In this document: positions 46,601 to 53,300 of the stretch, piece by piece
How positions within the stretch are numbered: the first letter of the stretch is position 1
Layout of the letters: every line of letters starts with the position of its first letter
Origin: Haematococcus lacustris
Lineage: Eukaryota > Chlorophyta > Chlorophyceae > Chlamydomonadales > Haematococcaceae
Direction of reading: 5' to 3'
Length of the DNA stretch: 64,000 bases
Assembly (NCBI GenBank): GCA_030144725.1
Contig: JASKMD010000001.1
Coordinates: 1,403,923 to 1,467,922 of the forward strand
Program-made: the position numbers and the translations under genes
The notes under the pieces: generated by a model
Told to the model about the DNA's origin: nothing
The model's database searches: none
The model's input: only the letters and a program-made list of their open reading frames with translations

Positions 46601-49203
46601 TTGTATTGGTGAACTAGGATGCTGGTGCTTTCTGGGTTGGATGTGTAGTGGCCATGCGACTGCCAGGTAGTGAGGGCTGTTGACAGGTGCATCAAGGCAG
46701 TATGACGTTCCACTGAGCCATCAAGGTAGAGGTACAGGGTGTAGGCAGATCCAACAGAGATCGCTCTCCATCTCCTGATCTTCTTGAGGTGTCGTCGGAG
46801 GCAAGCTCTAGATTGGGAAGGGGTAATAGCAGGGGGTGGGGGGGTGGGGGGGTAGCCCCTCATAACAGCGATGCTGGCGATAGCAATGGCGATGTGTGTC
46901 ATCCAACTGAGTGTCTCGTGTCCGTGGTCATAGCTCGGCATGGTGCTAGTGTCTATAGTGTCAGCTGTCTGAATGTGTCGCGAGGTGCCTCCCCTGACTC
47001 GTTGGTGTAGTTGTCCATCCTCTGCCTTGTTGTTGTAGGCATGGCGGTACCTGATGCGGGGCAGAGCACCAGCATGGGCAGCATGCATGGCTGCTCCTGG
47101 CAGCGTCATGGGCTGAACACATCGCTGCACACTCTCTGCCGTGTTATTGTAGGCATGGCGGTACCTGATGCGGGGCAGAGCACCAGCATGGGCAGCATGC
47201 ATGGCTGCTCCTGGCAGCGTCATGGGCTGAACACACCACTGCGCACTCTCTGACTTGTTGTTGTAGGCATGGCGGTACCTGATGCGGGGCAGAGCACCAG
47301 CATGGGCAGCATGCATGGCTGCTCCTGGCAGCGTCATGGGCTGAACACATCGCTGCACACTCTCTGCCGTGTTATTGTAGGCATGGCGGTACCTGATGCG
47401 GGGCAGAGCACCAGCATGGGCAGCATGCATGGCTGCTCCTGGCAGCGTCATGGGCTGAACACATCGCTGCGCACTCTCTGCCGTGTTGTTGTAGGCATGG
47501 CGGTACCTGATGCGGGGCAGAGCACCAGCATGGGCAGCATGCATGGCTGCTCCTGGCAGCGTCATGGGCTGAACACATCGCTGCACACTCTCTGCCGTGT
47601 TGTTGTAGGCATGGCGGTGCCTGATGCGGGGCAGAGCACCAGCATGGGCAGCATGCATGGCTGCTCCTGGCAGCGTCATGGGCTGAACACATCGCTGCAC
47701 ACTCTCTGCCGTGTTATTGTAGGCATGGCGGTACCTGATGCGGGGCAGAGCACCAGCATGGGCAGCATGCATGGCTGCTCCTGGCAGCGTCATGGGCTGA
47801 ACACATCGCTGCGCTCTCTCTGCCGTGTTGTTGTAGGCATGGCGGTACCTGATGCGGGGCAGAGCACCAGCATGGGCAGCATGCATGGCTGCTCCTGGCA
47901 GCGTCATGGGCTGAACACATCGCTGCACACTCTCTGCCGTGTTGTTGTAGGCATGGCGGTGCCTGATGCGGGGCAGAGCACCAGCATGGGCAGCATGCGT
48001 GGCTGCTCCTGGCAGCGTGGTGGGCTGAACGCACCACTGCGCACTCTCTGACTTGTTGTTGTGGGCATGAGGGTACCTGTTGCGGGGCAGCAGGCCAGCA
48101 TGGGCGGCGGCAACAGCCTGGGCTGGCAGGTGGTGGTGAGGCAGAGCGCCCTGTAACATGCCGGTCTGCATGTCTACATGAGTACTTTGCATTTGTGATC
48201 TGGCTGGCTGGTCATTCCAGGCTGCAGCAGTGGGGGCTGGCAGGTGGTGGTGAGGCGGTGCGCCATGTACCATGTCGACCTGCATGTCAACATGGTCAGC
48301 TTGCATTTGTGAATTGGCCGGCTGGTCATGCCAGGATGCAGCAGGGCGGTCTGGCAGGTGGTAGTGAGGCAGAGCGCCATGGGTTGTGCATTGGGGTATA
48401 GCCCCTAGGGATGTGTGTTGGAGTATAACCTCTAAGGATGTGTGTTGGGGTATAGCCCCTAAGGATGTGTGTTGGGGTATAGCCCCTAGTGTGTGTTGGG
48501 GTATAGCCCCTAAGGATGTGTGTTGGGGTATAGCCCCTAGGGATGTGTGTTGGGGTATAGCCCCTAGGGATGTGTGTTGGGGTATAGCCCCTAGAGATGT
48601 GTGTTGGGGTATAGCCCCTAGGGATGTGTGTTGGGTTATAGCCCCTAGTGTGTGTTGGGGTATAGCCCCTAGGGATGTGTGTTGGGGTATAGCCCCTAGA
48701 GATGTGTGTTGGGGTATAGCCCCTAAGGATGTGTGTTGGGGTTTAGCCCCTAGAGATGTGTGTTGGGGTTTAGCCCCTAGGGATGTGTGTTGGGGTATAG
48801 CCCCTAGGCCTGTGGCCTTGTGTGTGTGTGCGCTCTGTGCGGGTATAGCCCAACACAGTCGCGGGTTGGGTATAGCCCAGTCGGCCATTGGCTTGGGTCC
48901 ATCCCAACTCCAGCGGTCATCCAAGCCCAGTTCAACGTGCAGGAGCACCCAAGGTTGCCCTACCTGCCATGTGGAATTAGTTCCACCTCGCCACCATGTT
49001 TGTCTCGCGCTATGCATTCCGCCGTATACTTTGCTGCAAGCATCGCTGGAAGCAAAGCCCTCATCTGCGTGTCTGCGGGGATTAGTAACCGCTGACCCTG
49101 TGCATACAAGGGATAACAAGACTAGTACAAGAGTTGCGCGCATACGTAGCACCTTGCTGTGTCCTTTGAGGACTATCTCAGAAGTGCGGTTATCGATATA
49201 CAT
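37672..49203 (-). CDS. Dualen polyprotein: 2A, two Josephin-like, APE, RT, PHD, RNase H, RLE
   Basis: 3843 codons from ATG 49201-49203. Approximate residue positions: 21-37 hydrophobic, signal-like; about 135-270 LGAIPQHTS nonapeptide repeats; about 380-720 38-residue repeats; 905-930 hydrophobic segment; 928-935 DIEANPGP 2A motif; about 950-1110 Josephin-like module 1 (C960, H1062, D1077); about 1140-1290 module 2 (C1150, H1267, D1282); 1500-1735 APE endonuclease (LNVRSL, LTET, GDINAT, SDHRPL); 2080-2450 reverse transcriptase (GGKAPGPDG, YADD near 2323); 2896-2945 PHD finger (C4HC3); 3378-3505 RNase H (TDGS, E, TDS, GADALAK); 3631-3745 restriction-like endonuclease (CX2CX7HX4C, then RPD and EIK). 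No frameshift or stop, so it is probably active or recently so. The 2A motif predicts separation of residues 1-934 from the enzymatic part. Confidence 0.93.
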   Translation of the reverse strand: MYIDNRTSEIVLKGHSKVLRMRATLVLVLLSLVCTGSAVTNPRRHADEGFASSDACSKVYGGMHSARQTWWRGGTNSTWQVGQPWVLLHVELGLDDRWSWDGPKPMADWAIPNPRLCWAIPAQSAHTHKATGLGAIPQHTSLGAKPQHTSLGAKPQHTSLGAIPQHTSLGAIPQHTSLGAIPQHTLGAITQHTSLGAIPQHTSLGAIPQHTSLGAIPQHTSLGAIPQHTSLGAIPQHTLGAIPQHTSLGAIPQHTSLEVILQHTSLGAIPQCTTHGALPHYHLPDRPAASWHDQPANSQMQADHVDMQVDMVHGAPPHHHLPAPTAAAWNDQPARSQMQSTHVDMQTGMLQGALPHHHLPAQAVAAAHAGLLPRNRYPHAHNNKSESAQWCVQPTTLPGAATHAAHAGALPRIRHRHAYNNTAESVQRCVQPMTLPGAAMHAAHAGALPRIRYRHAYNNTAERAQRCVQPMTLPGAAMHAAHAGALPRIRYRHAYNNTAESVQRCVQPMTLPGAAMHAAHAGALPRIRHRHAYNNTAESVQRCVQPMTLPGAAMHAAHAGALPRIRYRHAYNNTAESAQRCVQPMTLPGAAMHAAHAGALPRIRYRHAYNNTAESVQRCVQPMTLPGAAMHAAHAGALPRIRYRHAYNNKSESAQWCVQPMTLPGAAMHAAHAGALPRIRYRHAYNNTAESVQRCVQPMTLPGAAMHAAHAGALPRIRYRHAYNNKAEDGQLHQRVRGGTSRHIQTADTIDTSTMPSYDHGHETLSWMTHIAIAIASIAVMRGYPPTPPPPAITPSQSRACLRRHLKKIRRWRAISVGSAYTLYLYLDGSVERHTALMHLSTALTTWQSHGHYTSNPESTSILVHQYNATLQRYTIHKLRINRMPDLPTRMGIPALLTKLAHCLGVMSPCYSAIYLLYIGWLLLAGGDIEANPGPSHYEEHHPEVNPNPRFFEAQVNRNCQAHSLNNAAGKPWVKPEDLHNYWITWQKTLHDEGDKKAWHTARGDGGAFSDEVIHLYLRYKYGLTIKSVAQLRTTDDWNDDNFDTIAIEYATLNFLCKTNGHSMALRKLGGQWKLLDSDSSSKSAIAICELSHSYTNHFHEVFVIAPDPAATPAQTMATTRQGISHIISHKEDNQNPSHCYMERQYKQCCLVHALNMAMGKPMIRPEDVITHCKALTTHIQDLAKQARQEHRIIPLRSSLPHIYEESGNFTISTVNHYLYHHHKDLHLCPPTTTTYNHNITPELLTTLTGKTDSYTNTAAILITHNHATTIRHINNAWHWLDSERGHPRRLDTPEDWLQLHGMLVQIKKGDAADTNLIHPLCWLADPTRRATTEQLEQHLRTTHIDLTTQDLGTQPAHTPRTDRPLPTAQPASYKRILTATADTHPTDKQTRPRLRQVAPTVTLPTLQDRSSSSKRPTSSGTIVDKKRTKPRAQTKDSHTQTLMYRYLNTAPTPPPAAIPTTPPPPTDNLRYPIEHPGPHPQHSTLPTRQPQPTHNRQHITLTTLNVRSLHRSRNDVLNLVHQHSPDILILTETMTQPRSNNPGSGWLKRVMPDYTTHRHRGHSEVLIGIKHNLAIQMQDTMLSPSIDAEVNARCVILTLNQHQCEQLTIIATYWPSGSNGEALSLREKMQEHIRTATGHLPGSLILAGDINATMKTEDRSEHTEYTQDSMMRGFATEMQLKEADPGDRAWTYQQPHCNSRIDAILTRDARHGPEHRTHVDTNAYLSDHRPLTAALNTARLGIDLAAPHKPPKHSYTILTTPVTNKDREAYRLAVQQPSSGVPQLHAELTAFLAPIYTEATHHLATLDKTNPQQPQRLTSVAGRPAREAVDTAATMLTHLLQTCRTAALKTCNTKTLTRGGQHYQRRTMCRIRQALGKKLKTTRELSRKARVFFKQNNVHPTIDELVPETDTTNAETREAVQARQGEDPTENHVQAALARLTNSYRDQIHQLDDDDSALAIAQARARMQQLISTQPKKANKRILRPSRTDHKGLQALADPDTKTICTAPADLNRIITAAYGQKLSAPTPKTGHYITTQTRNYPWARAKADDAFALHACQNIHWLHTAIMDKAGFQECLSRLAGGKAPGPDGVENEIIKMLPWEIRDTIHQLFIIMWATGCTPTAWKTSDTCLLYKDKGQETDLNSYRPVGLANTVYKLWTSLITKTLSEYAEANGMLSKNQAGFRSHRNTTQQLQMLVMALEDAKLAKADIYALLVDFTSAFNTTCQDKLLWIMHDLGFPTDATDAVKDLYTGATTRFKTPYGHTDPVPVNRGTIQGDSLSPFLFLIYIEPLLRWLQVGARGYKFKSATADSGVRATVSSIDYADDIAILCNTLRNLRCQADKLSAFSDWGHLIISHSKTLATAALHHSVETGMCSNAAEADKRASQQLRTVSLQGKSVTYHRPTSPFTYLGVLITMTLDWKPQHTAMITQLRQKLERLRRSFASARQAIHIIRTAVIPSLAYSFCAVPCTPGDLELYDRSINQCVKLKLRLPLGTPNAIIREDAGKLGIGISSTAQEYHARNTTALTHSLQSTDVAHAHISRSMLHKQITWLSTQASTQGHRILTLLHHTLRARQLVYASISGLSATEEGLPLYHEECHTLGRLITQASSSQAHDVVSASITCLKSLGITHASELSCKGNTHIITGNMLTSKYGKKVKQKHIIALNKLAAMAAQPSCPDATATRAIRDSRNTSLDLPPDQRKITPWAAGLTELAPTPAVPDTKARYMDMKAYAVMHATQPATADRAAAAPAVHEAIRTSSRLLKREQRATKSAPTKPNPPKAGTKRNNEGRQTQTIPQDIVRIVGLDLPGLSSWKVDKACRCKSKNLGCILGAMYGHQEAITSIDGWQWDGINKENYYKVHWKPTVIDRWALPLCAEEGYTPTHIETISREEAKDVCTCELCWLPRGDSPTCHNCKRAYHPACLDEAHLSGHKEPGYWLCPICKFGSNDFKTTMRQSAHSDLIRVHWHPTLEPAPLITAHLDYMAKRNDYDEENRQIQEARHARPDAHLPAHTRQGLPDPHTWLPRCNNLHSKATFHTYPINPQTDIVGTGNCETFLQLHPHMTAPAMSLSTGEPIMPRHDLVQHVTVHDESGRTVGLLTKDQHQHLHAWLQHTPHTRNLATEAVALLRRQDAQSSHHPMRGAQDKALNTLHTTRSFPSTVQRWADPLTVRPETTTYWSPDTNDTAFGAHHNCLLVRHTGLSTWNVPADDAVALKCVNHAIHSATQEEAMATIMLIPGKKGISYPKHIDTLRRYPEYCQHLASIPPTKTRCPKPGKHAKLHIYVIWNAAGQQLVTKGNPQGWLASTATALHPQRDTHPIRNRPTNQSQPATPPSGHKQHMRLPLDRDLPTSGHQRSHEQLTHHSTTQPRMAITEWATIAYTDGSCIKTSGAAPESVGAGVYIPENNVLITAALNDPESKTINRAELTAIHAALKAGAKRIATDSLCSLYQIRRALANPMSLITHRHNDILTAIATLIIDSPATIHFYKVRAHSGIIGNEGADALAKYAALHPELANTPAYSPTTRNETKNWLSNETDGESPAPLPDCRQSVRAHMHRKHNLGLANQDSIYYQMTQEITKAAAKGAGERVMIDTNISTHAQRTALLYRTGGLYNQKLAMRWKRATDDRCPLCGEADSATHLLSGCSETLPMVQERHNGAGRLITKAISKGTLGGYISFADTGSWEKGAKESLDLPSDTLHTTLQTLGLKPEDTKHTTRPDILMVLPHKKASKDGKDTKRVCIIEIKYCSDSRWTDQLNKALTQHTHLAETIRKEDHMVAIIPILLGIGGITYEAHTRQHLLTLGITQANTTKLLNKLTRHAMEAAHSIAKTSYRLRATKGGGG
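46399..46440 (-). other. 2A ribosome-skipping motif in Dualen ORF
   Basis: The encoded segment LLLAGGDIEANPGP matches the 2A consensus D(V/I)ExNPG|P, including the preceding hydrophobic helix. Skipping would occur between G934 and P935. 2A sequences are established in picornaviruses and in several non-LTR retrotransposons. Confidence 0.88.
47030..48070 (-). repeat. 114-bp coding tandem repeat in Dualen
   Basis: Nine to ten units start at 47041, 47155, 47269, 47383, 47497, 47611, 47725, 47839, 47953 and 48067 (the last is divergent). Each encodes 38 residues including ALPRIRYRHAYNNTAESV. Units are nearly identical and keep frame. Confidence 0.97.
48395..48810 (-). repeat. 27-bp coding tandem repeat in Dualen N-terminus
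   Basis: About 15 units encoding LGAIPQHTS nonapeptides; two units lack two codons (21 bp). On the plus strand these give the spurious DVCWGIAPR repeat frame. Confidence 0.97.
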
Positions 49204-49323
49204 CTCGTTCGGCTTGTCTTGTTTTGCTTGTTACGGTTGTAGGGTGCAAAGCGCTGGGAGCGGGCCGTGTAGTCGCGAAAACTCTCTCGGTTGCGGACAA
49301 CCGAAAAAGTCAACACCTCTCGA

Positions 49324-50310
49324 GTAGCAGAAATATTCTGTGAGGACCTTGAAGTCCACTGTGCATATTTGCGCATTGACCCTGCTGATGCCCTGCCAAA
49401 CTTCCTGACAGGCAAAGCACGTGAGGTATGGTATCCAGCCACTAGGAATGCCCATATCCTTGCACATGGCGTTAGGCCCACCTGGTCATTTCTGCGTACC
49501 TCTTTTAAAGAGATGGCTGGTGATGACCTGCGTAATGACTCAGATGTGCACCGCAGGAAGCTGCTGGATCCAGGTGCATTACGCATGACAGCTGGTTCTA
49601 CCCTCAATGCGTACATCACTGAGTTCAGGAATACCCTGACTGTTGCAGGCATGACTTGCATGGCACCTGCAATGCTTGTGGCTACCTTCATTAGGGGTCT
49701 CACCCCTGAGCTGCAGGGACGTGTTGTGCATGACCTGGCACTCATGGCTGAGCCCACCCTCACTGATGCTATCCAGGCTGCAGTGAATGGGCAGAAAGTG
49801 CTGTTTGCAGTATCCACCAGCATTGGGGGACGTCGCCCTCCTCCACCTGTAGCTGCCTTTGTGCCTCACAAGCAGATGGACCGTATCAGAGGCTTCACTG
49901 CTCCTGCTGGAGGATTTCCTCCTTCGGCCCCTCGTGGCCCCTACTGGGACGTCAGCAGCAGCAGCAGCAGCGGCCACCGTGGAAGTCGCCACAGCAGCCA
50001 GGGTGGTGGACGTCCTCCACGGCCTCCCCCCCCTGCTGCCCCTGTGTCTGATGCCCCTCCCAGGCCACCTCCTGGCCATGCCTGCCACCACTGCTGGAAC
50101 CCTGCCCATTTCAGGGACTACTGCAACTTGAAGCATCTGTCAGCTGAAGAGGCCCGCCGGGTCTCTGGGTTCCCCCGCCCCTCCTCCCTGGGCCCTCCTT
50201 CTGGCCATGGTGCTGGGGACCGTCCCCCACGGGGTCCAGGCAAGCGTGACCGCAGCCCAGGCAAGGGTGGATGGAAGCAGCAGGGTGGCAAGGGTGACCG
50301 CCGCCGCTGA
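49324..50310 (+). CDS. gag: gag, 3' part with CCHC zinc knuckle (gypsy element)
   Basis: Resumes the gag frame exactly after the 13-bp duplication (VAEIFCEDLEVH...). It holds the retrotransposon gag core (ALPNFLTGKAREVWYP; RNTLTVAGM; FIRGLTPELQGRVV), then a Ser/Gly/Pro-rich linker and a CCHC knuckle, CHHCWNPAHFRDYC (about 50080-50121), followed by a basic tail. The reconstituted Gag is 616 residues and ends at TGA 50308-50310. Pol continues in the same frame with no other stop between. Confidence 0.92.
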   Translation, partial: VAEIFCEDLEVHCAYLRIDPADALPNFLTGKAREVWYPATRNAHILAHGVRPTWSFLRTSFKEMAGDDLRNDSDVHRRKLLDPGALRMTAGSTLNAYITEFRNTLTVAGMTCMAPAMLVATFIRGLTPELQGRVVHDLALMAEPTLTDAIQAAVNGQKVLFAVSTSIGGRRPPPPVAAFVPHKQMDRIRGFTAPAGGFPPSAPRGPYWDVSSSSSSGHRGSRHSSQGGGRPPRPPPPAAPVSDAPPRPPPGHACHHCWNPAHFRDYCNLKHLSAEEARRVSGFPRPSSLGPPSGHGAGDRPPRGPGKRDRSPGKGGWKQQGGKGDRRR

Positions 50311-53300
50311 TGTGTTGCCCAACCAGCCGGTCAGAACTGTGTTGGTGCCTGTAGCACTGTGCCCGCTGAGGATGCATGTATGCCCAAGGGTCCTGCTGCA
50401 GACGACTGTGTGTTACACTTCTCGTTTTCTGGCAAAGTGAATGGCTATGATTGCACTCTGCTGTTTGACAGTGGAGCAGCTGCCAGCTTTATCAATTGTG
50501 CTGCTGTTGAGCAGTACCAACTGTCCAGTTATAAACTGAAGCAGCCCAAGGAATTCCTTGTGGCTAATGGTCAGCCCGTAGTTTGTACGCATGCATGCAG
50601 CGTCCAGTTGAATGTGCAGACTCTGAGCTGCAGGGTCGAGTTGTTGGTGATGCCTGAGATGTTCTCCGCCTTTGACATCTTAATGGGCAGTGACTGGCTT
50701 CAGTCCAATGGTGTGCTGCTGGACTACCTAGCACGTACTATTACAGTACAAATGGCTTCTGCTAAAACAATACTCAAATGTGAGCCAGCAGCGCCAATTA
50801 TGGCTCCCCATTGTGCTCATATCCTGGCAAAACATAAGCAAGCCACAGTATCAGCAAAAGTGGCTTACAGGTGGTTGAGAAAAGGCGGCCAGTCTCTGGT
50901 TGCACTCATCTCGTCTCAGCCCATCAACCCTACCCCAGCAAGTGTGCTGTCCGTTCACCCAACCCCTAATCCAGCTAATTTGCTGTCCAATCACCCTGAC
51001 CCCCTCTCTCAATCAATTACCTCACCCTCTAACTCACCTATCAATTACCCGACCTCTATACCCCCTGCAGTAGCAGCCCAGCTGACAGCACTCATCTCTG
51101 AGTACGACGATGTCTTCGCACCTTTCAATACTCTACCACCTCAACGTCCAGTGGGACACACCATTCCCCTTCAGCCTGGCTGTAAGCCACCAGCTTTGCC
51201 ATCATATAAGATGAGCCAGCCAGAGCTGTTGGAGATGAAGAAGCAGGTTGCAGCCTTTCTGGAGCAGGGAATCATCGAACCTTCCTCCTCCCCCTACGCT
51301 GCCCCTGTCCTCTTTGTCAAAAAAAAATCAGGTGAGTTGAGGATGTGTGTAGACTATCGTCAGCTGAATAAAATCACACTTAGGGATCAATACCCACTAC
51401 CTCGAGTGGATGACCTGTTTGACAGGTTAGCTGGGTGTACAGTGTTCTCGTCACTTGACTTGCAAGCTGGATATCACCAGATCAGGATCCCTGATGAGGA
51501 TGTCCCTAAGACAGCCTTCAGGACACCCAGTGGGCTGTATCAGTTTAAAGTTTTGTGCTTCGGTTTAACCAATGCGCCAGCCACGTTTCAACGTGTGATG
51601 AACAACGCTTTTGCTGATGTCATTAATGACTGTGCCCTTGTGTACATTGATGATATCCTCATCATGTCCAAAAATGTACCAGAACACTTCACACATTTGA
51701 GGAGAGTTCTTGAGTTATTACGTAAGCATCAGTTCAAAGCTAAATTATCTAAATGTGAGTTTCTTAAAACTGCACTTAAGTTCCTGGGTCACATTGTCAG
51801 TGACCAGGGCATAGCTGTTGACCCTGATAAAGTAAAGTCTATTACTTCCTGGCCTGTGCCACGCAGTCTAACTGCCATGCAGCAGTTCCTTGGTGCTGCA
51901 AACTTTGTGCGCAAATTTGTACACAACTTCAGTGCTATTTCAGCACCACTGACTGACCTGACTGGTAAAGCAGGTACAGATTTCAATTGGCACAAATGGC
52001 CTGATGATAAGTTAAAAGCTTTTGATGCTCTTAAGCATGCTATTTCTAGAGTACCTTTACTCAAAATCCCAGATATTACCAAACCTTTCCAGGTTTATTG
52101 TGACGCCTCTTTGCAAGGCGTAGGAGCTGTACTCATGCAGGAGGGTTATCCTCTGGCTTATCTAAGCAAAAAGCTGATCCCAGCTGAGAAAAATTATACC
52201 ACTGGTGAACAAGAACTACTGGCAATTATTACTGCGTGTAAAGAGTGGCGGTGCTACCTGGAAGGTGTTCCCTTCACGTTATACACAGATCACAAGCCTT
52301 TGGTGGCTTTAAAAACCCAGAAGGTCTTGTCAAGACGCCAGACTAGGTGGTTGGAGTTTCTCTCCCGGTATGATTTTACCATTGAATATTTACCTGGTGA
52401 TACCAACCCTGCTGATCCTCTGTCCCGCATACCTGATGCTCCTGCCAGCAACCCTGTCATGGTTATGACCAGGAGCAAGAAGCGCCTTTTGGAGGGGGAG
52501 GAAGCTGGTGTGGTACAGCCTGCTCAGCCTGCCTTTCAGCAGCCGCAGCAGGAGCCACAGCCTCAGCTGGTTTTGGAACAGCCCTTGCCCCCACCTCCTT
52601 TACCTGTGCACCCGTTGCATGCTGTCAATATGACAGAGCAGCTGCTGGCAGCATATGCAGCAGACGAGGACTTTGCTAGCACGGTGGATCAATATGATCA
52701 GGATAAGCATGGTTTGTATCGCACCAAAGGCAAGAACCAGATAGTGGTTCCTAACTGCCAACAGCTCAAAGCCAGGATATTGGTGGAGATGCATGATGCA
52801 CAGTTTGCAGGCCATGTGGGGATCACCAAGACGCTGGAGCGTATCTCCAGGATATTCTGGTGGCCACGCATGAGATCCGAAGTACGCCACTATGTGAGTA
52901 AATGTGATGCATGCCAGCGCAACAAGTCTGTGAATACCAGACCTGGTGGTTTGCTCACGCCACTGGCCATACCCTATGACAGATGGGAGTCCATGTCCAT
53001 GGACCTGATCACTAAACTACCGCCCGGTGATCATGGCTTTGATGCCATTGCTGTCTTTGTGGATAGGCTGTCTAAAATGGTACACTTTGTGCCGTGCCGT
53101 GAGTCTATGAATGCTGAGGGCTTTGCCCGCCTTTTCATTGACAATGTGTTTAAACATCATGGAGTGCCCAGAGAAATAATCTCTGATAGGGGCTCTCACT
53201 TTACTAATCATTTCTGGGCGTCAGTTATGGCTATTCTTGGTGTAAAAGAATGTAAATCTAGTGCCTACCATCCTGAGTCTGATGGTCAAACTGAGAGGTA

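Larger units (their letters stand above)
37564..49310 (-). mobile_element. Dualen/RandI-type non-LTR retrotransposon (11.7 kb)
   Basis: Inserted in the gypsy gag with a perfect 13-bp target duplication, CAACACCTCTCGA (37551-37563 and 49311-49323). The minus-strand 5' UTR is about 107 bp, followed by one ORF of 3843 codons, a 3' UTR of about 108 bp with a hairpin (37584-37588 with 37593-37597), and a short TTC-repeat tail (37564-37578). Presence of both an AP-like and a restriction-like endonuclease, with RT, RNase H and cysteine protease domains, is the defining set of Dualen elements described from Chlamydomonas. The copy appears full-length and uninterrupted. Confidence 0.93.

Noticed and set aside
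47269..48051. Plus-strand ORF of 260 codons with a 38-residue repeat
   Set aside because: Shadow of the 114-bp coding repeat of Dualen; the minus frame continues into known domains.
48395..48810. Regular 27-bp repeats as a CRISPR array
   Set aside because: No unique spacers, repeats are contiguous and coding, and the genome is eukaryotic.
48386..49327. Plus-strand ORF with DVCWGIAPR repeats
   Set aside because: Exact antisense shadow of the 27-bp repeats in the Dualen N-terminus.
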